DNA of 64,000 bases from Flagellimonas oceani (GCF_011068285.1 NZ_CP049616.1:4484001-4548000); one strand, 5' to 3'; positions 17,262 through 25,397 are shown, counted from the stretch's first letter. Numbers and translations are program-made. Notes: a model not told the origin generated them from the sequence alone.

Positions 17262-18482
17262 ATGGTTTTAGAAATGAAAGTTCCCTCACCGGGGGAATCC
17301 ATTACAGAGGTAGAAATCGCCGAATGGTTGGTAGAAGATGGAGACTATGTGGAGAAGGATCAGGCCATAGCCGAAGTAGATTCGGACAAGGCAACATTGG
17401 AGCTTCCTGCGGAGGAGAGCGGAATTATTACCCTTAAGGCCGAAGTGGGAGACGCCGTAGCTGTTGGCGAGGTGGTTTGCCTCATCGATACAAGTGCGGA
17501 AAAACCTGAAGGTTCATCGGGCTCATCCGATAAAAAAGAAGAGCCCAAAAAGGAGGAGCCTAAAAAAGAAGCCCCGAAGAAAGAGGAACCCAAAAAGGAA
17601 ACTTATGCTTCGGGTACTCCGTCACCGGCGGCCAAGAAAATATTGGACGAAAAAGGAGTTGACCCTTCATCAGTTTCTGGAAGTGGCAAAGATGGACGTA
17701 TCACCAAGGATGATGCCGTGAAAGCTGTTCCTTCCATGGGAACCCCAACAGGAGGTAGCCGAGGAGAGAGCCGTTCCAAACTGTCCATGCTGCGTAGAAA
17801 AGTGGCCGAGCGATTGGTTTCTGCCAAGAACGAGACCGCCATGCTGACCACATTCAACGAAGTGGACATGTCCGCCATCTTTGAATTGCGCAGTCAATAC
17901 AAGGAAGAGTTCAAGAACAAGCACGGAGTAAGTCTAGGGTTTATGTCCTTCTTCACCAAAGCAGTCATCAGGGCCTTGGAAATGTATCCGGCCGTTAATT
18001 CCATGATCGATGGTAAGGAAATGATCACCTACGAATTCTGCGATATCAGTATTGCGGTTTCAGGACCTAAAGGTTTAATGGTTCCCGTAATCCGAAATGC
18101 AGAGAACCTAACCTTCAGAGGCATCGAATCCGAAGTAAAACGTTTGGCCATCCGTGCCAGGGAAGGTGAAATTACTGTGGATGAAATGACCGGTGGTACC
18201 TTTACCATTACCAATGGAGGGGTATTTGGTTCCATGTTGTCCACCCCGATCATCAACCCACCGCAAAGTGCAATCTTGGGAATGCACAACATTGTGGAAC
18301 GCGCCATTGTTAGGGATGGAGCCATTGCCATTGCTCCGGTGATGTACGTTGCACTTTCTTACGACCATAGAATTATTGACGGTAAGGAATCTGTTGGGTT
18401 CTTGGTCGCTATTAAAGAAGCATTGGAAAGTCCAGAAGAATTATTGATGGACGGCAACGTGAAAAAAGCGTTGGAATTATAG
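17262..18482 (+). CDS. sucB: 2-oxoglutarate dehydrogenase E2 (dihydrolipoyl succinyltransferase)
   Basis: 406 residues. The lipoyl domain (1-78) carries its target Lys43 in EVDSDKATLE. A flexible linker at about 83-118 is built from repeated KKEEP/KKEAP units. A peripheral-subunit-binding domain follows (about 120-157, SPAAKKILDEKGVDPSSV...GRITKDD). The catalytic domain ends with SYDHRIIDG, where His369 and Asp373 are the transferase residues. It forms the core of the 2-oxoglutarate dehydrogenase complex with SucA. The operon ends at a strong hairpin terminator 65 bp downstream. Confidence 0.97.
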   Translation: MVLEMKVPSPGESITEVEIAEWLVEDGDYVEKDQAIAEVDSDKATLELPAEESGIITLKAEVGDAVAVGEVVCLIDTSAEKPEGSSGSSDKKEEPKKEEPKKEAPKKEEPKKETYASGTPSPAAKKILDEKGVDPSSVSGSGKDGRITKDDAVKAVPSMGTPTGGSRGESRSKLSMLRRKVAERLVSAKNETAMLTTFNEVDMSAIFELRSQYKEEFKNKHGVSLGFMSFFTKAVIRALEMYPAVNSMIDGKEMITYEFCDISIAVSGPKGLMVPVIRNAENLTFRGIESEVKRLAIRAREGEITVDEMTGGTFTITNGGVFGSMLSTPIINPPQSAILGMHNIVERAIVRDGAIAIAPVMYVALSYDHRIIDGKESVGFLVAIKEALESPEELLMDGNVKKALEL

Positions 18483-18503
18483 AATATTTTTGCCTCAAGA
18501 GTG

Positions 18504-18526
18504 GTCGCTGAGCGTAGTCGAAGCGC
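18504..18526. repeat. Constant-loop intergenic hairpin, copy 1
   Basis: GTCGCTGAGCGTAGTCGAAGC, followed by GC, contains the 16-base core CTGAGCGTAGTCGAAG, with CGCT/AGCG as a short stem around the loop GAGCGTAGTCGA. The same core occurs at 42909-42924 and, as CTGAGCGGAGTCGAAG, at 41544-41559, each time with a different stem. It lies between sucB and its terminator. Confidence 0.6.
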
Positions 18527-18546
18527 AATCCAGAGGTTTTGGAATA

Positions 18547-18580
18547 AATGCCTTTACTTTTTTAAGTAGAGGCATTTTTT
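18547..18580. terminator. Bidirectional terminator of sucAB and the retropepsin-like gene
   Basis: AATGCCTTTACTT-TTTT-AAGTAGAGGCATT forms a 13-bp stem with one T-G pair, followed by TTTTTATT on the plus strand. On the minus strand the hairpin is followed by TTTATT. The left arm and loop overlap the last codons of the convergent gene. Confidence 0.8.
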
Positions 18581-18994
18581 ATTGTAGTCGATCACCGCTT
18601 TTCCTTTTTTAAGGACGTCGGCTCCAATAATGCCATCTACAGGTAACGCATTATGCGATGTCAACGCTTGGTTCACATGGCTGAGGTCAAAAAGGACAAC
18701 TTTTTGCTTCTTCTTTTTCCAGTCCCCGATCTGGATTTTGTTTTTGTTGGAGATCAAAGTTTCCATTTCCGTGGCGCCCGCTCCGGCGGCTCTGATGTCC
18801 GTAGCTTCGGAAGCCATTTCAAAAAACTCTATTTTATCCATGCCTACGCATGTATTGGATGCTCCCGTGTCCAAAATAAATTTGCCTGAAATACCATTGA
18901 TGCTTGCATGTAGTTCAAAATGGTTGGTTTCGGTCAATACCAAAGGTATTGTGATGTAATCTTTGGATTTAAGGAATTTTTTGAGTGAAGCCAT
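18554..18994 (-). CDS. Retropepsin-like aspartic protease, single domain
   Basis: 146 residues from the ATG at 18994; an upstream TTG at 19033 is less likely. The active-site motif ILDTGASNTCV (DTGA) follows an HASINGISGKF strand, and DGIIGADVL is the second retropepsin signature with the hydrophobic-hydrophobic-Gly flap partner. One domain means it must dimerise to be active, as retroviral-type and bacterial clan AA proteases do. There is no signal peptide, so it is probably cytoplasmic. Its substrate is unknown. It is convergent with sucB and shares its terminator. Confidence 0.85.
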   Translation of the reverse strand: MASLKKFLKSKDYITIPLVLTETNHFELHASINGISGKFILDTGASNTCVGMDKIEFFEMASEATDIRAAGAGATEMETLISNKNKIQIGDWKKKKQKVVLFDLSHVNQALTSHNALPVDGIIGADVLKKGKAVIDYNKKCLYLKK

Positions 18995-19070
18995 ACGGGA
19001 ATATACTCTTGAGGAATCTTTAATCAGTAACAAAGTTTTGGGACATCTAAGATAAGCCTATTTTTGCGTT

Positions 19071-19682
19071 ATGGTTGAATTCAAGTTTAAGAGTCTTGTT
19101 GTCCTTGTTCTGTTTATGGCTTTGACAATGTCATGTAATCAGAATGATAAGGAGACTGATAGGGAGAAGATTGCTGAAAATTATATAAGTGCCTTGAACA
19201 AATCCGACTATAATAGTTTGGTGGGGCTGTTCGCGGATAGTGTGCGCTTCAACGAGATGGAGCATATACGTACCTTCAGTAAGCAGGGGTATCGTTCATT
19301 ATTTCAATGGGATTCAGTGTTTGCACCAGAATATCGGATTTTGGATTTGAGGAAAGAAGGTGAAAAGCTTCACTTGAAAATCTCCAAGACATGCGATAGA
19401 ATCCGTTTCTTGCATGAAGCACCTTTTATTTCCAATGAGATTATGGAAATCAAGGATGGTGCGATACACCGTATTGAAATCGTGGAATATGTTGATTTTA
19501 ATGATTCCTTATGGGTCGCCAAACGGGAAAAATTGGTCTCATGGATTGATGAAAATCATCCTGAATTAGATGGATTTATTTATGATCAGACCAAAGAGGG
19601 TGCAATAAAGTTTCAAAGGGCCATGGAATATTATAAAAACAGAAAGTATTCAACAATCGTTCAAGAAAAAAATCAACATTAA
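19071..19682 (+). CDS. Predicted lipoprotein with NTF2/SnoaL-like fold
   Basis: 203 residues. A signal peptide ends at lipobox LTMSC (Cys22). After the short linker NQNDKETD, the segment IAENYISALNKSDYNSLVGLFADSVRFN has the helix-helix-strand opening of NTF2/SnoaL-like domains, followed by several beta strands. No catalytic residues can be assigned. The final residues (residues 170-203) are helical and basic. The stop overlaps the ATG of tatD by one base (TAATG), so translation is probably coupled. Function unknown. Confidence 0.7.
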   Translation: MVEFKFKSLVVLVLFMALTMSCNQNDKETDREKIAENYISALNKSDYNSLVGLFADSVRFNEMEHIRTFSKQGYRSLFQWDSVFAPEYRILDLRKEGEKLHLKISKTCDRIRFLHEAPFISNEIMEIKDGAIHRIEIVEYVDFNDSLWVAKREKLVSWIDENHPELDGFIYDQTKEGAIKFQRAMEYYKNRKYSTIVQEKNQH

Positions 19683-20449
19683 TGATCATAACCGATACCC
19701 ATACCCATTTATATAGTGAAGCTTTTGACGAGGATAGAGGTGAAATGATGCAACGTGCACTGGATGCCGGGGTGGAGCGTTTTTTTATACCTGCAATCGA
19801 TTCGGCCTATACCCAATCCATGTTGGATTTGGAGACCAGCTATCCGGACCATGTGTTTTTGATGATGGGGCTGCATCCAACCCATGTCAAGGAAAATTAT
19901 AAGGAGGAGTTGGCTCATGTTGAGGAGTGGTTGGCCAAGAAAAAATTCTACGCCGTGGGCGAAATAGGGGTGGACCTGTATTGGGACAAAACCTTTTTAA
20001 AAGAACAGCAGGAAGCCTTTGCCTATCAGATTCGGTTGGCAAAGAAGTACGAACTGCCCATAGTGATCCATTGCCGTGATGCCTTTGATGAGGTTTTTGA
20101 AGTTTTGGAGCAGGAAAAAGGGCAGGGCCTATTCGGAATTTTTCATTGTTTTACGGGAACTTTGGATCAGGCCCATCAAGCATTATCCTATAATATGAAG
20201 TTGGGCATTGGGGGAGTGGCCACCTTCAAAAACGGTAAAATCGATACATTTTTGAACGAAATCGACCTCAAACATATCGTCTTGGAAACCGATGCACCCT
20301 ATTTGGCACCGGCACCCTATCGCGGAAAACGGAACGAGAGTTCCTATATAATAAAGGTATTGGAAAAGCTTTCCTCTATTTATGGTATGCCTGAGGAGGA
20401 AATAGCGGCAATTACCACGGAAAACTCCAAAGCAATTTTCGGAATCTGA
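19682..20449 (+). CDS. tatD: TatD-family metal-dependent deoxyribonuclease
   Basis: 255 residues. Metal ligands are seen in order: DTHTHLYSEAFDEDR (HxH near the N-terminus), GEIGVDLYWD (Glu), PIVIHCRDAFDE (His), GIFHCFTG (His) and ETDAPYLAP (Asp near the C-terminus). These are the complete set for TatD/YcfH TIM-barrel 3'-5' exonucleases that act on DNA or RNA ends. It overlaps the preceding lipoprotein gene by one base, and the asparaginase gene follows 5 bp after its stop, so the three form one unit. Confidence 0.94.
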   Translation: MIITDTHTHLYSEAFDEDRGEMMQRALDAGVERFFIPAIDSAYTQSMLDLETSYPDHVFLMMGLHPTHVKENYKEELAHVEEWLAKKKFYAVGEIGVDLYWDKTFLKEQQEAFAYQIRLAKKYELPIVIHCRDAFDEVFEVLEQEKGQGLFGIFHCFTGTLDQAHQALSYNMKLGIGGVATFKNGKIDTFLNEIDLKHIVLETDAPYLAPAPYRGKRNESSYIIKVLEKLSSIYGMPEEEIAAITTENSKAIFGI

Positions 20450-20454
20450 TTTTC

Positions 20455-21489
20455 ATGAAAAAGAAAACCAACATATTATTGATCTATACCGGGGGTACCA
20501 TCGGTATGGTAAAGGATTACAAAACGGGAGCGCTCAAGGCCTTCAATTTTGATGAACTTGTCAAAAATATTCCAGAGTTAAAACAATTGGATTGCAACCT
20601 ACGAGGGGTTTCTTTTGATGAGCCTATCGATTCCTCCAATATGAATCCGGGGTATTGGGTCAAAATTGCGGACATTATCGAAGAGCATTATGATGATAAT
20701 GATGGTTTCGTGGTGCTGCACGGTAGCGATACCATGAGCTATTCCGCATCCGCATTGAGCTTTATGCTGGAGAACTTGGAGAAGCCGGTCATCTTTACGG
20801 GGTCGCAATTGCCTATTGGAGATTTGAGAACCGATGCGAAGGAGAATTTGATTACATCCATCGAAATCGCTGCGCTCCGGAAAAAAAATGGAAAACCGGT
20901 GCTTCAAGAAGTAGGGTTGTACTTTGAATACAAATTATATCGGGGCAACCGCACCACCAAAATAAATGCAGAACATTTCGAGGCGTTTGAATCGCTGAAC
21001 TACCCACCTTTGGTGGAGTCCGGTGTTCATTTAAAGGTGCACGAGAACTATTTGATCAAAAAAGTGACCAAGAACAAGTCGTTCCAAGTCCATAAAAAGA
21101 TGGATGATCGGGTCGCGATCTTGAAACTTTTTCCGGGAATCAATCAAAATGTACTGCAATCAGTATTGAACATTCCAGATTTAAAGGCATTGATTTTGGA
21201 AACGTATGGGGCTGGGAACGCTCCGATGGACGAATGGTTTTTGAATGCGATAAAAAAAGCCGTGGAAAATGGATTGCATATAATTAACGTAACCCAATGC
21301 TCGGGCGGTAGCGTTTTTATGGGGCATTACGAAACCAGCGAAAAACTCAAGGAGATGCAACTGGTTAACGGAAAGGATATTACAACGGAGGCGGCCATAA
21401 CAAAAGCGATGTACCTATTGGGGACAGGGGTTCCCGACAAATTGTTCAAGACAATTTTTGAGACGCCGCTTCGTGGTGAGATGGTGTAA
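20455..21489 (+). CDS. ansA: Type I L-asparaginase
   Basis: 344 residues with no signal peptide, matching cytoplasmic type I enzymes that hydrolyse asparagine to aspartate and ammonia. The first catalytic Thr is in IYTGGTIGMVKD (residues 10-21) and the second triad element in LHGSDTMSYSASALSFML (about 83-100). FTGSQLPIGDLRTDAKENL and ETYGAGNAP are further family blocks. It is 5 bp downstream of tatD; tRNA-Ser follows on the same strand. No terminator hairpin was found after it. Confidence 0.94.
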   Translation: MKKKTNILLIYTGGTIGMVKDYKTGALKAFNFDELVKNIPELKQLDCNLRGVSFDEPIDSSNMNPGYWVKIADIIEEHYDDNDGFVVLHGSDTMSYSASALSFMLENLEKPVIFTGSQLPIGDLRTDAKENLITSIEIAALRKKNGKPVLQEVGLYFEYKLYRGNRTTKINAEHFEAFESLNYPPLVESGVHLKVHENYLIKKVTKNKSFQVHKKMDDRVAILKLFPGINQNVLQSVLNIPDLKALILETYGAGNAPMDEWFLNAIKKAVENGLHIINVTQCSGGSVFMGHYETSEKLKEMQLVNGKDITTEAAITKAMYLLGTGVPDKLFKTIFETPLRGEMV

Positions 21490-21555
21490 AATTAACGCCT
21501 CAAATTTCTATAACTAATAATTTTTTCGTTTATTGGTCGGCCTAAATGGAACAAT

Positions 21556-21643
21556 AGAGAGGTGGCCGAGTGGTCGAAGGCGCACGCCTGGAAAGTGTGT
21601 ATACACCAAAAGTGTATCGAGGGTTCGAATCCCTTCCTCTCTG
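21556..21643 (+). tRNA. tRNA-Ser (anticodon GGA)
   Basis: The 88 bases fold as a class II tRNA. Acceptor AGAGAGG pairs with CCTCTCT, and the D-arm contains GGCCGAGTGG. The anticodon stem is CACGC/GTGTG with loop CTGGAAA (anticodon 21590-21592). A long variable arm ATACAC-CAAAA-GTGTAT and the T-arm GGGTTCGAATCCC complete it. The discriminator is G; CCA is not encoded. It reads UCC/UCU codons. Confidence 0.97.
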
Positions 21644-21656
21644 CAAGGTATTTTAG

Positions 21657-21686
21657 TTTTTCAATTGTAAAATTTTTATATCTTTA
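21657..21686 (+). promoter_or_regulatory. Probable exbB promoter
   Basis: TTTT (21657-21660), 18 bp, then TATCTTTA (21679-21686) approximates TTTG-N19-TAnnTTTG; the exbB ATG is 35 bp downstream. Two consensus positions differ, so this is a moderate call. Confidence 0.4.
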
Positions 21687-21720
21687 TATTATTAACTAAC
21701 TAAATTTAAGTTTAAGTAAA

Positions 21721-22449
21721 ATGAAAAAAATATCCTTTACTCTGGCTGCTGCCGGAATGTTTGTGATGGGAACTACAACTGCATCTGCAGCAATGTTGCA
21801 AGAAGAGGCTGAAGCCAGCAAAGGTTTCACCCAAGTATTGAAAGAGCAATTTATCCAAGGTGGACCTGCCTTTATGGGAATTGTATTGCTTTGTTTGATC
21901 TTGGGATTGGCTGTAGCCATCGAAAGAATTATTTATTTGAATTTGGCAACTACCAATTCTACCAAGTTGAAGCAACAAGTTGAGGACGCCTTGGCTTCTG
22001 GTGGTGTTGAAGCGGCCAAAGAAGTTTGTAGAAACACAAAAGGACCTGTTGCCTCTATCTACTACCAAGGTTTGGATAGGGTTGATGAAGGACTGGAGTC
22101 CGCCGAAAAAGCTGTTGTGGCCTACGGTGGTGTACAAATGGGTCAATTGGAGAAAAACGTTTCTTGGTTGTCATTGTTTATCGCCATTGCTCCCATGCTT
22201 GGGTTCATGGGTACGGTAATCGGTATGATCGCGGCCTTCCAGAAAATTGCAGCGGTAGGTAACTTGAGTGCTTCCTTGATTGCTGGTGATATTCAGGTGG
22301 CGTTGTTGACAACCGTATTCGGTTTGATCACAGCGATTATCCTTCAGATTTTCTACAACTATATTATTGCTAAAATCGATAGTATCGTAAACGATATGGA
22401 AGACAGCTCGATCGCTTTGATTGATATGTTGGCTGCCCACAAGAAATAA
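21721..22449 (+). CDS. exbB: ExbB/TolQ/MotA-family proton channel subunit
   Basis: 242 residues. A signal-like N-terminus ends near ASAAMLQ (about 23). Three membrane spans follow: about 49-70 (FMGIVLLCLILGLAVAIE), 140-168 (NVSWLSLFIAIAPMLGFMGTV) and 185-213 (VALLTTVFGLITAIILQIF). The segment between spans 1 and 2 is cytoplasmic and helical. PMLGFMGTVIGMI is the family signature. With ExbD partners it uses the proton gradient to drive an outer-membrane machine. It starts a four-gene unit with a small membrane protein and two ExbD proteins. Confidence 0.95.
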   Translation: MKKISFTLAAAGMFVMGTTTASAAMLQEEAEASKGFTQVLKEQFIQGGPAFMGIVLLCLILGLAVAIERIIYLNLATTNSTKLKQQVEDALASGGVEAAKEVCRNTKGPVASIYYQGLDRVDEGLESAEKAVVAYGGVQMGQLEKNVSWLSLFIAIAPMLGFMGTVIGMIAAFQKIAAVGNLSASLIAGDIQVALLTTVFGLITAIILQIFYNYIIAKIDSIVNDMEDSSIALIDMLAAHKK

Positions 22450-22475
22450 TTACGAATTAAAAACTATCGAGAATC

Positions 22476-22913
22476 ATGAATAAAATAGTAAAAATATTGC
22501 TCATCGTCATCGGATTGGTTGCGGCCGTGCTTTGGTTCTCTCTTCCGTCTGCCGATGATCCAAATGCGATTAGTAGTGGTGCCATGAACTTTATGTTCAT
22601 TATTATGTACATCCTATTGGCCATTGCGGTAATAACCTCATTGGTGTTTGGATTGGCAAAATTGTTCACCACCAAGGGCAGTATCAAGAAAGCGCTTTTC
22701 GCCATAGGCGGATTGGCCATCATCGTGGCCATATCTTACGGGCTTTCATCTGATAATATGCCAGTAGTGGAAACAATGTCCGAAAGAGGCATTGAAACTA
22801 CGGAATCTACTGTGAAAAACATTGGAATGGGATTGAACGTTTTCTTCATCCTTACTGCAATTGCGGTAATTCTAATGGTATTTCCAGGATTGAAAAGAAT
22901 GTTTGTTAAGTAA
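22476..22913 (+). CDS. Four-span membrane protein of the ExbB-ExbD cluster
   Basis: 145 residues with four hydrophobic stretches at about 6-21, 36-64, 71-91 and 117-139, separated by short charged loops (SLPSADDPN, TTKGSIKK, DNMPVVETMSERGIETT). No family motif is recognised. It sits between exbB (26 bp upstream) and the first exbD (11 bp downstream), all in one direction, so it is probably an accessory subunit of the same inner-membrane energy transducer. I recall this four-gene order from other Flavobacteriaceae, but the role of this member is not known to me. Confidence 0.8.
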   Translation: MNKIVKILLIVIGLVAAVLWFSLPSADDPNAISSGAMNFMFIIMYILLAIAVITSLVFGLAKLFTTKGSIKKALFAIGGLAIIVAISYGLSSDNMPVVETMSERGIETTESTVKNIGMGLNVFFILTAIAVILMVFPGLKRMFVK

Positions 22914-22924
22914 AAAGTTGAATT

Positions 22925-23533
22925 ATGCCTAGAAGAAAAGGAGCACCGGAAGTAAATGCCGGTTCCATGGCGGATATTGCATTCCTACTGCTTATCTTTT
23001 TCTTGGTGACCACCACCATAGAAACAGATGCAGGTCTGGACCGTATGTTGCCGCCATTCGAGCCGCCAAATGAAGAACCGCCTGTGATCAAGCAGAAGAA
23101 CATTTTTACTGTTAACATCAATAGAAATGGTCAACTTTTGGTTGAGGAGAACTTGATGGATATAAAAGACTTAAGGGAAGCCGCCACCAAATTTTTGGAG
23201 AATGGCGCGGACGGAACTTGTGACTACTGTAAAGGTAGAAAAGACCCGGCCTCATCGGATAACCCTGCCAAAGCAATTATATCCTTAAAGAACGATAGGG
23301 AGACCAAATACAGTACCTACATCACCGTTCAAAACGAACTGGTGGGTGCGTACAACGATTTGCGTAACCGCGAAGCACAACGTTTATACGGCAAGAATTT
23401 TACAACAATGGAGGCAGATTACTTGAATCCAGAAACTCCTTCCAGCGTTAGAGATGACTTGAAAGACAAAGTGAAACGTATCCAGGATATGTTCCCACAA
23501 AAGCTTTCAGAGGCAGAAACCACAACCGATTAA
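22925..23533 (+). CDS. exbD: ExbD-family energy-transduction protein, long form
   Basis: 202 residues. One membrane span (about 18-34) begins with MADIAFLLLIFFLVTTT, in which Asp17 matches the proton-carrying Asp of ExbD/TolR. A periplasmic domain follows, opening with a proline-rich LPPFEPPNEEPPVIKQKN linker and the NIFTVNINRNGQLLVEE strands. Compared with E. coli ExbD (141 residues) it is about 60 residues longer, with a CDYCKG (CxxC) insertion near residue 99 and a charged helical tail after 150. It is 11 bp from both neighbours in the operon. Confidence 0.93.
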   Translation: MPRRKGAPEVNAGSMADIAFLLLIFFLVTTTIETDAGLDRMLPPFEPPNEEPPVIKQKNIFTVNINRNGQLLVEENLMDIKDLREAATKFLENGADGTCDYCKGRKDPASSDNPAKAIISLKNDRETKYSTYITVQNELVGAYNDLRNREAQRLYGKNFTTMEADYLNPETPSSVRDDLKDKVKRIQDMFPQKLSEAETTTD

Positions 23534-23544
23534 AACTATTTAAT

Positions 23545-24027
23545 ATGGCCAAGTTTGCAAAAAAGAAGGAAGGAGATTTACCAGCGGTGTCAACAGCTTC
23601 GTTGCCAGATATCGTTTTCATGCTCTTGTTCTTCTTTATGACCGTAACCACAATGAAAGATAGTTCGTTAATGGTTGCCAATACCCTTCCCAATGCTTCT
23701 GAAATCAAGAAGTTGGAGAAGAAGGATCGCGTTATCTACATTTATGTAGGAACGCCTACCCAAGAATATCAAAAGGTTTTTGGTAGCGAACCAAAAATCC
23801 AATTGAATGATAAATTCGCCAATGTGGACGAAGTAGGTTCATTTATTTTGGCAGAACGTGCAAAAAAACCGCAAGAACTTCAAAATGTATTGACTACTGC
23901 TTTGAAAGTTGATAAGGAAGCCAATATGGGCCTTATCACCGATATTAAGCAAGAATTGAGAAAGGTTAATGCCCTTAAAGTGAATTATACCACTTACGAA
24001 GGCGACGCTTTTAACAATCTACAGTAG
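23545..24027 (+). CDS. exbD: ExbD-family energy-transduction protein, second copy
   Basis: 160 residues. The single membrane span starts TASLPDIVFMLLFFFMTVTT with Asp22 as the conserved membrane carboxylate. The periplasmic part contains DRVIYIYVGTPTQEY strands and ends with LRKVNALKVNYTTYEGD. Two different ExbD proteins beside one ExbB suggest a hetero-oligomeric ExbD pair, as in other Bacteroidota clusters of this kind. A strong terminator follows its stop by about 24 bp, closing the operon before the barrel gene. Confidence 0.93.
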   Translation: MAKFAKKKEGDLPAVSTASLPDIVFMLLFFFMTVTTMKDSSLMVANTLPNASEIKKLEKKDRVIYIYVGTPTQEYQKVFGSEPKIQLNDKFANVDEVGSFILAERAKKPQELQNVLTTALKVDKEANMGLITDIKQELRKVNALKVNYTTYEGDAFNNLQ

Positions 24028-24050
24028 ACAATAACTTAGATTTAGTGGGA

Positions 24051-24083
24051 AACGCTCCAAATTTTTAATTTGGGGCGTTTTTT
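24051..24083 (+). terminator. Terminator of the exbB-exbD operon
   Basis: AACGCTCCAAATT-TTT-AATTTGGGGCGTT is a 13-bp stem with one T-G pair and a 3-base loop, followed by TTTTG. It lies between exbD and the outer-membrane barrel gene. Confidence 0.85.
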
Positions 24084-24098
24084 GTTTTAAATTGACGC

Positions 24099-24800
24099 AT
24101 GATTCATTCGTTTTACAAGTTTACCGTCATTTTGTTCTGCCTACTGAACTTCAATTTGGTCCTTGGGCAATCACTTTCGGATAGTGTTCAACCGGTAGAT
24201 AACCGTTACCTCGAAGATCAATTTTACATTGGAGTAGGGTACAATGTGCTGTTAAATGGTCCCGGTGCAATCGACCAACGTAACCTTTCCTATAATCTTC
24301 AAGCTGGTTTTATAAAGGATATTCCACTGAACGAAAGAAGAAATTTTGGTGTGGGTATAGGATTGGGCTATGCCGTTAACTCCTATTATTCCAACATGGG
24401 CGCCAGCGAGGGAGTCAATGGTGTATCCTACGAGATTTTGGGTGATGCGGAATTTAATCGCAGTAAGTTCGAAACCCACGCGATCGAACTTCCTTTTGAA
24501 ATCAGGTGGCGTACATCCACCGCACAGGAATACAAGTTTTGGAGGATCTATGCCGGTGCCAAATTGGGCTATGTCTTCTCGGGACGATCAAAATTGGTAA
24601 TGGACGAGGGCAATGATTCTTTTTCCAACGATGATATAGATGCTTTCCAGTATGGACTTATGCTCAATTTTGGATACAATACATGGAACATTCATGCCTA
24701 TTATGGTTTAAACCCGTTGCTGAAGAAAGGGGCTTCCCTCGAGGGTGAACCCATCGACTTAAAAGTGCTCCGGGTGGGGCTTACCTTTTATATTTTATAG
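24099..24800 (+). CDS. Outer-membrane beta-barrel protein, PorT-like
   Basis: 233 residues. A signal peptide ends near LVLGQSLSD (about 24). The rest is a run of alternating amphipathic strands: FYIGVGYNVLLNG, SYNLQAGFIKDIPLN, NFGVGIGLGYAVNSYYS, IELPFEIRWR, RIYAGAKLGYVFSGRS, YGLMLNFGYNTWNIHAYYGL and VLRVGLTFYIL. It ends with aromatic/hydrophobic residues as barrels do. This matches the small porin/PorT-type family linked to type IX secretion in Bacteroidota, but a plain porin-like role is equally possible. Its 3' end overlaps the convergent PAP2-like gene by 6 bases. Confidence 0.75.
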   Translation: MIHSFYKFTVILFCLLNFNLVLGQSLSDSVQPVDNRYLEDQFYIGVGYNVLLNGPGAIDQRNLSYNLQAGFIKDIPLNERRNFGVGIGLGYAVNSYYSNMGASEGVNGVSYEILGDAEFNRSKFETHAIELPFEIRWRTSTAQEYKFWRIYAGAKLGYVFSGRSKLVMDEGNDSFSNDDIDAFQYGLMLNFGYNTWNIHAYYGLNPLLKKGASLEGEPIDLKVLRVGLTFYIL

Positions 24801-25397
24801 CCAGTATTTTAGAATGATCAGTTGGGAGCAACATCCCAAGATAAAACCAATGAGCAATTCATTTTTTGTATGGGCCTTTAGGTACAGGCGTGAAGTTGCC
24901 ACCAATCCGGTAAACAAGGTGAACAAACTAATGGCTATGGTAATGTTGATCTCAAAATGAATGCTCAAAGCTACCATAAAGGTCAGGATGCTTCCCATGC
25001 CCAAAAGGTGCATACTGGTCTTAAACTTAAAGAAAAGCAAAATGATCGTTGCGCAGGTGGCCGTCAACAGCCCGGTAAAATAATAAAAGAGCTCGTGTAC
25101 GTAGTTATTGGGTATCACCTTGTACAGTATCATCAAAAAAATGATACAGCTGATATAGAGCGGATATTTGCGTTCTTGAACGGTGGGCAAAAAAATGGAA
25201 TTGATGACCCCAAGGTTTTTTAAGATCAGAAAAAAGATGATGGGAATAATCACAGTCAATATAAAAATGGGGAGTATATTTCCGCTTTGGGTTTCCAGCG
25301 TGCTGTACGGGGCCACCATAAAGTATACCAGAGTACCTCCAATCGGTATGAACAACGGGTGGAATATGTAGGAGATAATGTTGTATACGTGGCGCAT
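24795..25397 (-). CDS. Multi-span membrane protein with degenerate PAP2-like motifs
   Basis: 200 residues, about six spans. The start is taken at the ATG 25397, which overlaps the rpoN stop (TGATG); a TTG three bases earlier is an unlikely alternative. Near the C-terminus SRLYLKAHTKNE keeps the spacing SR-x5-H-x3-E/D of the third PAP2 phosphatase motif. QERKYPL and HLLGMGS lie where motifs 1 and 2 would be, but they lack the K-x6-RP and PSGH consensus. It may be a divergent or inactive lipid-phosphate phosphatase. The overlap with rpoN suggests coupled translation. Confidence 0.65.
   Translation of the reverse strand: MRHVYNIISYIFHPLFIPIGGTLVYFMVAPYSTLETQSGNILPIFILTVIIPIIFFLILKNLGVINSIFLPTVQERKYPLYISCIIFLMILYKVIPNNYVHELFYYFTGLLTATCATIILLFFKFKTSMHLLGMGSILTFMVALSIHFEINITIAISLFTLFTGLVATSRLYLKAHTKNELLIGFILGCCSQLIILKYWL

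Noticed and set aside
17520..17610. Repeated KKEEP-coding units as a tandem DNA repeat or CRISPR-like array
   Set aside because: It is the flexible linker of the E2 protein in frame; units are short and vary.
18554..19033. TTG start at 19033 for the retropepsin-like protein
   Set aside because: The added residues show no signal peptide or family similarity; the ATG at 18994 is preferred.
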